Numbered from the stretch's first letter, positions 47,609 through 59,756 are shown. The stretch is 64,000 nt of DNA from Acanthochlamys bracteata (GCA_019914995.1 CM034143.1:5309501-5373500); one strand, 5' to 3'. Numbers and translations: made by a program. Notes: a model not told the origin generated them from the sequence alone.

Positions 47609-48209
47609 CTAAGCTATTGTCATCATGGTTCTGAACTCATCAAAGCTAAGAACACCATCACCATTAAGATCAAAGCAATCAATTATCGCGTTGCAATCTC
47701 CCAACGTCTTATTCTCTCCTAACAAAACTTCCAATGCCCGGCGAAGGCTCTTCGCCGTAATGCAACCTCCGGCTACACACACATCAGCATCGACGTAAAC
47801 GGAAAACGCTTCCAGAAGATGCTGATCACCTTCAGCTTCTACTAGTTTGATAAAATCATCTTGGTCTAGTAACCCATCTCCGTCAGAGTCTACAGAGCTG
47901 ATTATAGATTCCGCCGCTTCTAGGGATAGCTGATGGGCGCCAAGAACTGTTCTGAGTTCTGATGGGGAGATTTTTCCATCGCCGTTTTCGTCGAAGTAGT
48001 TGAAAACTTGTTCGAATCCTGACCCTATTGTTGCTGAAGAGAAACTTGTTCCAACACTGTCTGATGACGTCGCCAGAGATTCAGTTTGCTCTTGCTGGTG
48101 GGATTTCAACCTTGTTCTTTGGAGATAGTTTTCTGTGCAATCTCTTCAGTAACGAAGAACGCTTCTTCCCTGATTCTTGTTGTTGGTTGGAGATCATAGA
48201 AGAACCCAT
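47609..48209 (-). CDS. CML38: CML37/38/39-type calmodulin-like protein with apparent one-base frameshift (about 200 aa)
   Basis: A calcium sensor of the wounding- and stress-induced CML37-39 group. The N-terminus (ATG 48209) reads [18 protein letters not shown] and then [15 protein letters not shown], matching the basic KLxRKLSPKR head of CML38. This frame stops at a TGA (48081-48083). The EF-hands lie in another frame, open from about 48145 down to the stop at 47609: hand 1 [12 protein letters not shown], hand 2 [12 protein letters not shown], a degenerate third hand ([12 protein letters not shown]), hand 4 [12 protein letters not shown]. The EF-hand frame has no ATG before the hands and a stop at 48146-48148, so the two frames must be joined. 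One base too many, somewhere between about 48083 and 48145, explains it. Intron splicing is unlikely, since these genes are normally intronless. The alternatives are a recent pseudogene or a sequence error. Confidence 0.85.
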
Positions 48210-48314
48210 TATAAACTGCTCTGTTTCTTGATTGTGTGTTTGTCGTAATGCTCCAGAGAAGTGGGAGATGATAACTAAACTTGGTATGGAATTCGAAGAG
48301 CGGAGTTTGTTCAA

Positions 48315-48324
48315 GTTTATATAG
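48315..48324 (-). promoter_or_regulatory. TATA box of the CML gene
   Basis: CTATATAAAC on the minus strand, 106-115 bases before ATG 48209. This predicts a start near 48285 and a leader of about 75 bases. It overlaps the more distal in-frame ATG at 48314, which therefore cannot be the start. Confidence 0.65.
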
Positions 48325-50582
48325 ATTCAGGGGCATGGCGGTTGAACGCGTGATGACAGTTAGATTCTTTGCAAGAATCAAGTGAAGCTTCACTGAAGCT
48401 GCTGTTCTAATTACTAATTTACTTTTCACTAAAAAGAATTTTTAAAGAAAATTTTAAATCAGAGTAAAAGAGTTTTGTAGGCATATTGAATTTAAGTCGA
48501 ACAAAAGAAGGACGAACAACACTGGCTGCCCATAACACATCAGGCATAAAACAAATAAATAAACCTTTTGCTTTTATGGTTTTGTTTCAGCGCATATTTT
48601 AAATTCACATACTTAAGATTTTTAATTTTGAATTCTGTTAAAATATAGTTTCATAAAAAATAAAATTTGGTGAAAATAAATTTGAAATAATAATTAAAAT
48701 ATATAAAATAAAATAAAATTTGATATAAACTATAAATTAATTCAAAATAATAATTAAAATATGTGAATAGATCAAAATAAAAATTAGTATATTTAAAACA
48801 AGTTTAATTAGAGCCAGTTTATACATGTAAATAATTATGTTAAAGCTAAAAAGTCAATTTGCATTAAGGACGTGTTTCAAACATTCGTAATTTTATTTTT
48901 TTTCGTCAGATTATATGTTTTAATTAAAAAAAAATTCAAAACTCTATTTTTATATGCGAAATTCTAATTCTAACTTTTTTATTTATATATTTTCTAATAC
49001 AATTATATTTTTAATTTTTAATATATTTTTAAAAATTATTAAAATATAAATACTGAACTTTATTTTTTACTTTATTTTTTAAAAAATTTTAATTTTATAT
49101 TTTATATTTTCATAAACTTAACTACGAATATTTAAAATATACCCTAAACTAAAAACCGTGTCTGTATACGAGAGGGTCGGCAAGTTTAATGAATGGATAA
49201 GGTTAGAGTTATTTAATTAAATGAAATGTTGATTATTTCTAACAGACAACGCGTTGACATCAACGGAGACAACCAGCCGGATACGTTCTGTTCCTCGTTG
49301 TTCGGTTTATGCTTAGCTACTGCTAGCCTGTATGCTTAGCTACTGCTAACATTTTAGCAATGGTTTTGCTAAATTTTTTATTTTATTTCTCTATTTTATT
49401 TTAATTTATCTTCTCTCAATAAAATTTTATCGTATTTAAATTTATTTAAAATTTAAAATATATATAAGTTGTGTGTATAAATCTTTCTATATCAAATTTT
49501 TTTATTTATTTAAACTAAGGAAAGTCAAATTTGTTTTTAGAGATGTCTCAAATAAACTGGTTTTAAGAAGGTTCCTTACTTTAACACTCACAAAATAACC
49601 TCTTAGACTATTGAGGTCGCTTGGGTTGATTAAAATAAATAATTTTTTTATAAAAAAATATTTTAAAATTTTCAAAAAATAAGTTTATTTAATTTAAAAA
49701 AATAATAATTATTATATATAAAAATTTATAACGTATAATTATCTATTTTTAAAAAAAATTATAAAAAAAATTTAGACTATTATAGAAAGCTTAGTGAGAA
49801 ACTCGAATTAAATGGATAAGCACTTAGATGGATGATTTCTGATAGTTAAATAGATAACTTTCGAATTTTTTTAAGTTCTAAAAAACTATATACTGTATGT
49901 AAACTTTTATTACAATTTAAAATACATACATAATACGTTAGAAAAATGTAAATATAAACTCCATTTTTAAAAAATTAAAAAAGAGCCTGAAATTTTCTTT
50001 TATAATAAAACTTAATTTTTCAGCAATCATCCTAAAAAAGTCCTAGTAACAATTGATATAGACGATTTGTGAGATTCAGCAACGTATACACAATGCATAA
50101 GACAATGAATCACATAATACATCACTATCACGGACAACATCAAGTAACACAAACAAGAACAGGACCTGCATTTTCGTTAAAATCAAATCTGTTGACGGGA
50201 AAATAATGATCTTCACAATTATGAAGAATTAATACAATCTGTAGTGCTCGTAACTGTATGTAACCACTGCCAACAAAACCATCATGGTCGAAAACATTGT
50301 GTACAAACTCGGGCAAATTGACTCCCACCTCTCAAAGCTCACTCATCAATCGATCTCACAAGAAAATCACAAGAATGAGCCTTTAATTGAACTATGACAA
50401 CATTAACTTGATGTTAGTTTAAAAAATGAAGAGTAAAAGAGATGGGAGTCTTGCATGAAAAGGTTCAAGCTCAAAAAATTTCATGCAGCATTCTGGTCTT
50501 GGTGATGGCATCCGAGGACCTGTGTTGGAATTGTTAGAATTTCTCATTACGTATGAAAACAAGGGCATCAAACGACTCATGA
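48325..50582. other. Intergenic: CML promoter, AT-rich repeats, 3' flank of the acyltransferase gene
   Basis: No gene supported. One MITE (48868-49144) is listed. A repeated GTATGCTTAGCTACTGCTA-like word occurs twice near 49307-49345. The small ORFs at 50140-50328 and 50419-50667 lack any domain; the second is a shadow of the acyltransferase last exon. Confidence 0.5.
48868..49144 (+). mobile_element. Tourist-like MITE, GTGTTTCAAA family, with TAA duplication (277 bp)
   Basis: TAA on both sides. Ends GGACGTGTTTCAAACATTCG and (other strand) GGGTATATTTTAAATATTCG. Interior collinear with 10666-10932. Confidence 0.78.
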
Positions 50583-53533
50583 CTAGTGCTTTTTTAAGCA
50601 TGCACCAAAGCTTCTCAGTCTCTCCAATGTATTTTGGATCTTTTCTGAGATCTTGATCAAAAGCCATCTCTGAGCGGCCTCATCAAGTCGATCTTGAGAT
50701 GTTTCATGCCATCCATGAGCATCAAATGACAATTCTTGCGATTCAATTCTGGCCCTCTGTCTCATGTTCTGAACGTCCAGATCTATGGGCTCACCAACAA
50801 TGATCTTAATGTCCTTCTTGCAAAGAGGCAAAGGTGGCCTCCTTCCAAAGAAAGACCTCTCAGGCATCACCTGGAATTTTTCAAGATAGAATAAAAGGTT
50901 CTCAGATGAAACAATTTAAGCTACATGGAATTCTCTAGCATAAACAGTTAAAACATAACACAAAGTTAAAACATCATCTAATCACATTTTCATACAAAGA
51001 TGATTGTTTTACCGTTTCTATTGTTAATATTTGAGTCAATTGTTAGAAACTTCGGCACTTGGTTAGCTGCTATTACTTGAATAATTATTAACATTTTGTT
51101 ATTGAAGCCAACAATGATTAGCTAAGAAGCTAGTCACCAGTAGCAATATATCAACGCCAATTAATTCAACCTAAGTTTAGTTGTAACAGCCTTTAATAGC
51201 TCAAAAGTTTTCAACCCAAGTCAATAGCGACTAACTCCAGCATTTGGTTAGTTACTATTGCCTTGAATAGCTCCTAACATTTGTTTGTTGAAGCCAAAAG
51301 TGACCAACCAAGAAGCTAGTCTCTATTAATATGCCAATGGCGATTAAATTTGAGCTGAGACTGGTCGCAGCTGTCTTGAATAACTACTAACATTTGGTAC
51401 TCAAGTCAATTAAGACTAACTCCAGCATTCATTTAGTCGCTATTGTCTTCATTCTCAAGATAACTTCCAATATAAAGAAAAGAAGACCACCAATTTCGTC
51501 TTGTAGAATGCAAATGTCGCAATAGAGAATTTAAGTTATATAGTCGAATGCAACTTAGGAGATTGCTGATAATACAAGCAGCACGAGCTCATTATATAAA
51601 CTACACTTCCACATATAAAATAAGAAAAGCTTGTAATCATTAAACTACAATTCCACATAAAAAATGAGAAAAGCTTGTAAAGTATAATAATAGGGACTAC
51701 CTTTTCAAAACCAGAATGAACAATTGGCAATACAATTGGTGTTACAGGTGCGCGCACTATAAGGCTCGCAGTTCCCCATTTTAAACGTCTAATAGGTGCA
51801 TGCTCTTGACTCACTTTTCCTTCTGGAAATGAATGTAGCTGCATATTTCAGTGGTAAATATGAGAAACAGAAAAACAATCTTCTTTTCGGCTTTGAGTTG
51901 AATATCAGTGATTTTCATGGATATAAAATATTCAGTCAAGACCAAGAAAGTGTTACCCAGCCTCCATCTCTCAGGACATCAAGGGCTTCATTCATATGTT
52001 CTTGATAGATTCCACCTCCCCTGATTATTGGTATGCATTTCCCTGGGTAGTAAAGACTGAATGGAATTATGTATGAAAGAATTTGCATCAAACAAGTTTT
52101 CATACGAAGCAGTTGACAAGTTTGAAACTAGATGTGACAATAAGAGTGTTGACATCCTCTTCGAGGAGTATATCAGAAAACAAAACAAAAAAAGGTTTGA
52201 GAAGCTTTATCTTGATAAATACTAGTCGCTAACTTCACTTGGCAATAAGAGGACAAGCTCACACCCTGCAACACAAAGGTTGCTGGTTTGAGTCTCCAAA
52301 CAGTTCAAATGACCCTACATAAGTCTTGCACATGTAGAGTCATTTCAAATGCTTTTTTCTTAATAGACAAGATTTTGGCATAAAAAGGATCAAAAGGCAG
52401 TACTGTCCAGCACCTAAAGTGATGGCATGCAGAATTTCATTAACAATCAAAGTAAATCAACAAGCAAATACAAATCCATAATACTTCTGCCAAATGATTT
52501 TTTTTCTTTTTTTTTTGTTGTTGTGGGAAAGCATGCCTATTGAAATATGTAATAGGCATATCATAATTTTAGTTGACTAATTGAGGCACGAAATTCTAGT
52601 GACTGCAAATATTCTTACCCAATCGAAAGAAGTACGAGAAAACCACATTTTTAAAGCATATGTCTTCAGCTGCTAGAACCCACCGTGCTAGTCTTGCGTC
52701 CATGGTTGGAAAACCTTTAAAACCCCACATTAATGGGTCATCCAACCTGCGAAGATGCAGAATGTTTAGTATTGTCTCAACCTTAATTAAATATTCGAGA
52801 CTCTAAATAGGGGATACTGAAGAGATGAACAAAATATTCAAAGTGAAGTGTTTGTTATTATTAAACTTGAGTAATATCAAAATTTGGAACTTACAATGAC
52901 TTAAAGATCTTGGCGCAGCTGCTCCATATTAAAACCTTATGGACTTTATAATTAGCCTCAGCTTACCGATATCTTGATATTCTTATAGTAACCAAGCAAA
53001 TAGAAGAAACTCATGCTCTTTGACAATTAAGGAAGAAAATTCAATTATTTCATTTGGAAAAATAAAAGAAAAGGCTGAAAATTGAAATTTGAGAACAGCA
53101 TATCAATCCATGATCCAAAAATTATCATCAAAAGACAAAACTTCAGACATTCCACGACACTCACACACACTAGAATATGAAGATGAACACCTATTGTATC
53201 TTAAAAATTTTAATTCATTTCAAATCAGGAACAAAAACAAATGCCATAAGATTCAAACGTTACCTAGTTTTCCCAAAAGTAAAAACTCAACAGAAGTAAA
53301 GATACAATTATTGTTTCTTACGTTGACATATGATTACTAACAGTGAGTAACGGTACTCCTTGTGGCCGAGATCGAACGAGCCGGAGTAGTGTTTCAGGAT
53401 TATGAACGGTCGTGGAGTTGAGGAGTGACGTCATAACCTTCGCGAACGCTCCGACTGCACCGATCACCGCCCGCCGCGGTACTCCGGCTAGGTGGTCCCA
53501 CCTCGCTGCCCACTCCATTGTTCTCCTTCCCAT
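50583..53533 (-). CDS. TAZ: Tafazzin-like lysophospholipid acyltransferase (At1g78690 type), 5 exons, 283 aa
   Basis: A PlsC-type acyltransferase of the tafazzin family; the Arabidopsis homologue acylates lyso-PE/PG and was also described as an N-acyl-PE synthase. Exons in order: 53322-53533, 52619-52746, 51957-52042, 51701-51838 and 50583-50870. All junctions are GT..AG and phases fit. The start MGRRTMEWAARWDHL is typical of the plant group. Key motifs are the catalytic NHMSTLDD (H-x4-D; His68, Asp73, split across the first intron), GKCIPIIRGGGIYQ, SFPEG (residues 145-149, acyl-acceptor site), IRRLKWGTASLI and TPIVLPIVHSGFE. The last exon has KIIVGEPIDL and ends GACLKKH. Length fits the family. 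Intron 4 contains a tandem repeat. The gene diverges from the orphan exon at 54218. Confidence 0.93.
51053..51461. repeat. Diverged tandem repeat, about 185 bp x 2.2, in an acyltransferase intron
   Basis: Units start near 51053 (CACTTGGTTAGCTGCTATT), 51238 (CAGCATTTGGTTAGTTACTATT) and a partial one near 51418 (CAGCATTCATTTAGTCGCTATT). Shared words include TTGAAGCCAA, AAGAAGCTAGTC and AGTCAAT..GACTAACTC. Confidence 0.75.
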
Positions 53534-54217
53534 TCAAATTCCAACTTTTCTTCTTCATGTTCTACCGCTGAAACTCAGGGCGACGAGAAACAGATGAACT
53601 GCTGACGTGGCAGGGTCCCAAGTAGCTGAGCATTTTGCAACGCAGGCCCTACAACATTCCTTTCGCATATTTAAGACAAACATAAGCACGCCTATAATGG
53701 GATAGAGAAAAACTGACATTCCTAACTTAGCCAGATATTAACAAATTCTAATTTTAGTCCTATAAAGTTTTATTTTGCATATTGAAGGCTTAGGCCTACA
53801 TACGGGCATGAAAAAACTTTCTTTAGCAGATACTGTACCAGTATAATATGCAGGCTTATACTGGGCCGATGAAAACGGGCTTAGCCCAATTTAAACTCAA
53901 CCACATTACTTATACGTCGCTGTATATCGAAGGAGAAGACACTAGTGGTGGTCAAACGCAAGCAACTTGCAGGAGTTTTCTTTCCCAATTTGCACAACCA
54001 GGCCTCTAAGTTATAAACTGTTCAAATTAATGATATAACTATTAAATTAATCAAAATCCATACCTTCGGTTTCTTCTTTTTCTTTTTTTTAAAGCCAACC
54101 GGCTACCCCTTCTACTCTTCCTCTTCTTCGCTATCACCAGAAACAGTTTTCAATCGATTGATTGATTAAAGTTATTTTAACGCCGAGCTCTTCGTTGTCG
54201 GCAGTAGTGCCGCAGCT
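53534..54217. other. Divergent intergenic region (shared promoter candidate)
   Basis: Lies between the acyltransferase ATG (minus) and the orphan plus-strand exon. No TATA box in a fitting position was noticed on either side. Confidence 0.4.
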
Positions 54218-54331
54218 ATGCTCTCCTTCTGCTCCGCCACTAGGGCCCAAGCCGCCGAAGCAGCATCGGACAGTCCAATTTCGTCCACGTCAGTAGACCT
54301 TCTGTTGCTTGGTTTCTCTTCCTCTAACAAG
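54218..54331 (+). CDS. Orphan first exon, candidate small or truncated gene
   Basis: An ATG opens 38 codons (MLSFCSATRAQAAEAASDSP, then ISSTSVDLLLLGFSSSNK) that end exactly at a donor, AACAAG|GTAATC, in phase 0. GC content is higher than the flanks, a CT-rich leader precedes it, and it sits divergently from a real gene. I do not recognise the protein. One possible continuation is an acceptor at 57038-57039 (TTTTGCAATAG) leading to 13 more codons and a TGA at 57079-57081, giving a protein of about 51 residues, but this is a guess. The 2.7 kb between contains repeats and the MSL fragment, so the gene may instead have been broken by insertion. Confidence 0.35.
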
Positions 54332-55488
54332 GTAATCTTTTGGTTTGGAGTTTTCCTGGGAAATTTTTGATGTTAATTATAAGAAAGTTGAACTGTTGCA
54401 AGTCAGTCTTCGGTGGTTTGAAGAATTTGTTTAGTTAATTTGAGTTGCTCAATAAATTGAATCTTGAAATTAGAAGGTAGGTAGTTCTGATAGTTTGATG
54501 CAGCTACCATTTTGTTAATCTGAGTCGGAGAACTTAATATAAGTAAAGGGACTTCATAATTTTGGTTAGTCTTTTCTTTTTCGCCTGGAAATTTCAGTAT
54601 TACATTATTAAGAAGAACCATTTTCAAGTTAAATTTTCAGTATCGTGGAGAACTTTTTGAGTCGATAGAGAGTTGTGTTCTGAAATTAGAAGTTAGTTCC
54701 AATTGTTTGGTAGATTGACTGTTCTGATAAATTTAGTGTTTGTTTTAAATACACCGAACTTCACTTTTTTTTTAAGATTTTGAATTTGACCACTTCACAT
54801 ATTTTAATTATTATTTTTAATTTTATTTTTACTTTCACACCGAACTCTAATTATATTAAAATTTAACTAAATTTCACTTTATCTGTTTCAAATGTCCACC
54901 CGAACTTTGCTTCCATCGAACTTTATTTTTACGAAATTCAGTATTTTGCAAAATTCAATTGCGTGTATTTGAAACACGTTCTTATTTAATTAATATGAGT
55001 TTTTAGGGAAGCAATCTTCAAGATAGAAGATAGCTTTTGTAATTTAGGGTGTGTTTAGATAGAAAAGTAATAAGTAAGATTAAATAAAAATAAATTATTC
55101 GAGTAGAGATGAAAGTAAGATAATAATTTAATCTGATCTTATTTGAATATATCAATAAGATTAATAAAAATAAATAATTATTATTGTTTGGTAACAAAAA
55201 ATAAATAAGAGTAATTTTTATAAAAAGTCTAAAATATCCTTTCGTGTTTAGTAATTTCTATAAGAATAATAATTTTTATAACAGTAATAATTTTATAAGT
55301 AAGTAAAATTGGAGATGAGGAGTTGAGGAAGTATTGTTTTTCCTCTGATGAAGATCGTCGTCGTAGACAGCAACCCATCGCCGGCTTGAACTTCAAGTTC
55401 GGCGAAGCTCTTGCACCGACGTGAACTTCAAGTACGACGAATATCGCGGTGCAAGAGCTTGAACTTGAAGCTCATGCGGCCGTGATAG
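54332..55488. other. Intron or intergenic DNA with repeat fragments
   Basis: About 54740-54985 is a diverged relative of the GTGTTTCAAA MITE family (ends TATTTGAAACACGTTC). About 55040-55330 begins GGGTGTGTTTAGATAG and carries TTGTTTGGTAACAAAAAATA, which is mirrored on the far side of the MSL fragment. Confidence 0.45.
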
Positions 55489-56330
55489 ATGGACACGCTC
55501 CGTAAATCGTTCAAATCGCACGGTTCATACAAGCACATGCCTTTCCTGCAACGCTTCCTTCGATCGCGATCACGATCAACAAGAAGAGCAACCTATTTTG
55601 TCCCAGCACAACGCTGCCGTCACCAGTGGTGTTGATAACTCGTTTTGAAATTCATCTGACCGATGCGAAGTTATTGTGAAGATTGATGAGAACAGTTGTG
55701 CATCTTCTTCTACGATTTGGCGTGAACCAAGCTATGATGTATGGAAAGATCAACCTGCTCGTGTCTTTGAAATCGATGATGGTTCTGATTTTACATTCGC
55801 TAGTTAATCTAGCAATGGCGCTCAATCATCGACGCTGCAGCCACAGCAGAGACCGATGGTGGAGCACGGTGAAGATCCACCAACGCGTTTGATTAGTTCA
55901 TTTTTTAGCAAGCAACGGGCTGCTAGGGCGGAGGTGGCGCTAGATATGGATTTGGAAATGGAGGAGCTATGAAAGCCGTCGCATCCTGCTTCGTCATCTG
56001 CCTCGAAAGAGCTTCGGGTTTTGTTCCAAGCGCCGTCTACTGAATCGCATTCTTCTTCCAACAAAGACGAAAGTCGGCTTTCAACTCGCCTTCGTCCATC
56101 GGACGCCTACACCGGTGAGGTGCTACGGTGCACATCTAACGTTTCCTTCTACCGGGGCTAATCCAACATGCTGTGAACCAAAATTTATTCACGACCCATA
56201 GACCCTCCCTTGCCTGTTGCCCCCGCACCCGAAGAAGATCGCCACTCCGGCGTTCGCCCGCGACTCGGTTCGGCCAGATCCCACGCAGTAGGTTTTTTGG
56301 AAAAGCCAGCAATCTCCGATGGGTGAAACG
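55489..56330 (+). pseudogene. MSL6: MSL6-like mechanosensitive channel, N-terminal region pseudogene
   Basis: Collinear pieces of the cytosolic N-terminus of plant MSL5-10 channels (MscS-like, plasma membrane). These are MDTLRKSFKSHGSYKHM, then in a second frame CEVIVKIDENSCASSS, TIWREPSYDVWKD, GEDPPTRLISSFFSKQRAA, EVALDMDLEMEEL, KELRVLFQAPS, GEVLRCTSNVSF, TKIYSRPIDPP, and a final stretch resembling the SGQLKSGF region. At least one frameshift (near 55560) and several in-frame stops (for example after FTFAS and after MEMEEL-like residues) disrupt it. The channel-forming membrane spans and MscS domain are absent. GC content is well above the surroundings. Repeat-like AT-rich arms on both sides suggest it was carried here by a transposon (inference). 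Confidence 0.8.
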
Positions 56331-56681
56331 AAGAAAAAAAAATCACTAAGGTAAATATAACAAACAAAGATGGGTATAATAGGAATTTTCTAAACTCAAC
56401 AGACCATTTTTCTTCACCTTGTTACATCCTATATTAGGGTGTAAGGAATTACTCAATCGAGATTAATGGGGATTAAAATTTTTTCCATTAATCTTATAAA
56501 TTATTGCCAAACGAGAGCAATTGGAAGCAATTAGTTTATTTACTTTCAGTCGCTCCCCATTATTCTTAATCCATACAGAGTGCTAGGAGTTCAAGGATGT
56601 AAGTACACCAGGATAGCAGTGTCATAGGATGATTTGTGTGTGTATCATGAAAGTTTCCCGTGTAATATGATTGCAGAATAA

Positions 56682-56958
56682 GGGTGTGTTTAACAACGCT
56701 TTTAATTCACTTTTTTTTTTAAAGACTTCATTTCTAACTCACTTTTAAACTAAACTTAAGAAAAGATTATACTCATTTTTTTGGCCCAAAATTTTGCTTT
56801 CGAAATTCAAATTTTAATATTAAAATTTTCACTTTCAAATTATTTTTAATAACAAGTAAAATACAATTCCAAAACATTTTTAAATTTTAACTTTTAAATA
56901 ACTCATTCTCAAAAACTCACTTTCCAAAAGTTAGTTTAGAACAAAAGAAACACGCACT
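56682..56958. mobile_element. Tourist-like MITE, GGGTGTGTTTAACAACG type
   Basis: Ends GGGTGTGTTTAACAACGC and (other strand) AGTGCGTGTTTCTTTTGTTC; flanks TAA and TAG. Non-coding. Confidence 0.55.
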
Positions 56959-57464
56959 TAGTAGAGCCTTTCGTTCTATACCTAACAAAATTTTGCTTGA
57001 GCTTCAATTTTATGAATTTACTCAATGTTTTTGCAATAGGGCAGTGCTTACAATATAAATGATTACCTGTGCTGCATATGAAGGTACAATGTAAGGCATT
57101 CCACTTAATTATGTGGTTAAAATGTTAGGAGTATTTTGGGTTTCGTATATCAAGCACTTGAATATATAGCCAAAATCATTTGAGCAAGTGAAAACTGACA
57201 TAGGGTCTGCATCATTTTCGTTTCTTTGTTTCTGCATTGCCATCCCAAGTACAACTGCTATTCTTAACATGGTTTGCTTGCTATACAACTCCAACTTCTT
57301 GTCTAGTAGATCAACTTATAAGCTCTTTCTGAAGCCGTAGCTAACTAACAAGGCAGCAGCTTCTTATGTTACTGATGAAGGAGGTCGCTGCATGGTTGTA
57401 CAAAGAGAAATTACATGTTAAGGTAAGACTGCTTAACTCATGAAACAGTATGCTCACATAATAT

Positions 57465-57760
57465 GGGCGTGTTTTAAATGTCCGTAATTTTACTTTCTCG
57501 TGCTAAATTTAGAATTTTAAATAGTTTATATATTTTATTTACACAAAAAATTTAGAATTTAATTTTTATATTCGAAATTTTAGTTCTAATTTTTTTATTT
57601 ATACATCTCTTAGTATAATGTTATTTTTTAATTTTTAACTCAATTTCACAAATTATTAAAATATAAATACTGAATTTTTTTTCTAACTTATTTTTTAAAA
57701 AGTTTTACTTTTTACTTTTTATTTTTATAAAGTTTAATTACGAATATTTAAAACAGATTC
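57465..57760 (+). mobile_element. Tourist-like MITE, GTGTTTCAAA family (diverged)
   Basis: It starts GGGCGTGTTTTAAATGTCCG and ends near CGAATATTTAAAACAG. The interior is collinear with the other copies. Right edge approximate. Confidence 0.65.
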
Positions 57761-59649
57761 TATATGAAACTAAGCATCAAAGCTGACAGACAATGGAGAT
57801 GCTTGCTTTGCTTTCATTCCTCCCTTCGCCATAGGCATCTAAAAGGGCTCAGGTGTCTTTCTTGGTAAATCAGCTATGCGTCTATGAAAGCATTCACTCA
57901 GAAGTCAGAAGCAACATGGTACCGTTACTCCCCATTCACTCAGAAGCAACATCGGTCGCAGTTTGGATCAGGGAAGCTTTGCAGCTCCCATTTTCATAAG
58001 AAGCCTGAGGCGTTTTTAGTGAAGGCTGTTTGACAAACACCTTTCTAAATCAATTTTTAAATTTTTAATTATATATTTTCTATATATTTTTTAAATTTTA
58101 TTTAAAAATTTAAAAAAAAAAAAGCAAAAATTTATATAGTAAATTTTTTTATTATTTATTTTATTTTTTAGATTAAAATAATACACGTTTATTAAAATAG
58201 AATAAATATATTTTTTATTTCAAAAAAATTCATTTACTAAGCTCTCTCAAATAGCTCTTTAAATGATTAAAATAAGTTTTTTTAATTTTATTTTTTTATA
58301 GAATAATTATTTTATGTTAAAAAATCATAAATTATATTTAAAGGTTTTTATAATGAGTAATTAATTTAAGTTTTTAAATTAAATTTAAATATTTTAAAGA
58401 GTTATTAAAAATAAAAAATAAAAAATAGATTTTAATAACAGTGATAAGTAATATAAATATGGTTTTAGTTATTCAGAATTATGGCAGACAGCAGGTTTCC
58501 CTCGTATGTTAACGTTGTATCGTATTTTCCTGTTTATCATTCTTTCCACAGTAGGCAACTCCTTGAAGAAGATAAAATAACAAATCGCCTATTCTTGTCT
58601 TCAACATATCAAACGAAATCATGTGATTGTTCCGCAAGAAGTATAGAGACTTCGATTCCAAAAGAAAGAAATTTAGATCAAGTTTTAATTATAAAAAGTT
58701 AAACTTTTTTTCTAAGATTTTAAATTTTGTTTTTTAAATATCATTTTAGTTTTAGTTTTATTTTTACTTTTAGTTTTTATCTAATTTAATTTTAATTGTT
58801 TCTTTTTTTAATTTAAAATTTATTTACTAACCTTGTGTGCTGATCATTTCCAAAAGAATTTGATTGAGACATTTTCATTTCTATAAAATTTTATTTTTTT
58901 TAAACTAACATTTATATCATTAAAATATACTTTTATCGTTAAGTTTTGCTAAACGGACGAGATTATTTCTAAATAAGAAAGTATTATGTTACGATTCATA
59001 AACCGTATTATTATTGTAATACTAGATAAATTAAATTTTAAAAATAAAACTAAAATAGAATAATTAATTTAATTCATTTCTTGTGATTATATAAAGTGCA
59101 AAGCATTTATATTTATAGCTAAAATTTATAATTATAATTTTAGCTCTACCATAATTTTAATAAAATTAGAATTTTAATTTAATTTGAACACTTAACATTA
59201 ATTTTTTATCGACTTTTTCTATTTAACATTAAATAGAATTTATTTATAAGAATTTATTTATATATAAAGTTTTTAACTATATAAATAAATATTAATTGTA
59301 ATAAAATTCAAATATTTCTAACAAATTTAAAATTTTAAATAAATATGAGTTTTGAAGTTGAGGTCTATAATGTAATACATTCATGAAGATAAACTTTCCA
59401 GATTTTTTTTAAAACAGTATTAATATTTCTCGACTTTATTTAGCTTGTCGGTGAATTTGGTAATAATTTAAAGCTACCAATTCTAGTGTCCTACATGATA
59501 ATGCAAAAAAAAAAAAAAAATCTACAAATCCTTTTACACTGTTTCTTATTCTTTCACACCAATCGGCAAATTATCAGTGGACATGTTAATAATCATCGGT
59601 AATAACTACGTAAAACAAAATAAACAATACCGTACGCACTAGCGAACCT

Positions 59650-59655
59650 CCACGT
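59650..59655 (-). promoter_or_regulatory. ABRE-like core ACGTGG upstream of LEA gene
   Basis: CCACGT on the plus strand (ACGTGG on minus), about 255 bases before the LEA ATG. ABRE cores bind ABF/AREB factors and are usual in LEA promoters. A second site lies at 59757. Confidence 0.45.
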
Positions 59656-59756
59656 ATAGACTAATGCAAATATCATTCACTCAACAGCTGTCATGATAAT
59701 AATCTTACGACCCATCTGGATTTATAGACACTTGTTCCATTTCCATCTCGAATTCT

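Larger units (their letters stand above)
56331..59649. other. Intergenic DNA with MITEs; LEA upstream region at right end
   Basis: Contains the right arm next to the MSL fragment (about 56375-56525, CCAAACGAGAGC), two MITEs, and unassigned stretches at 57340-57430 and 57780-58020 that are less AT-rich and look exon-like (the first ends in AAG|GTAAGA) but match nothing I know. From 58040 to 59500 it is plain AT-rich DNA. Confidence 0.45.

Noticed and set aside
48081-48314. ATG 48314 as start of the CML gene
   Set aside because: It overlaps the TATA box at 48315-48324, so it cannot be in the transcript; ATG 48209 is the first plausible start.
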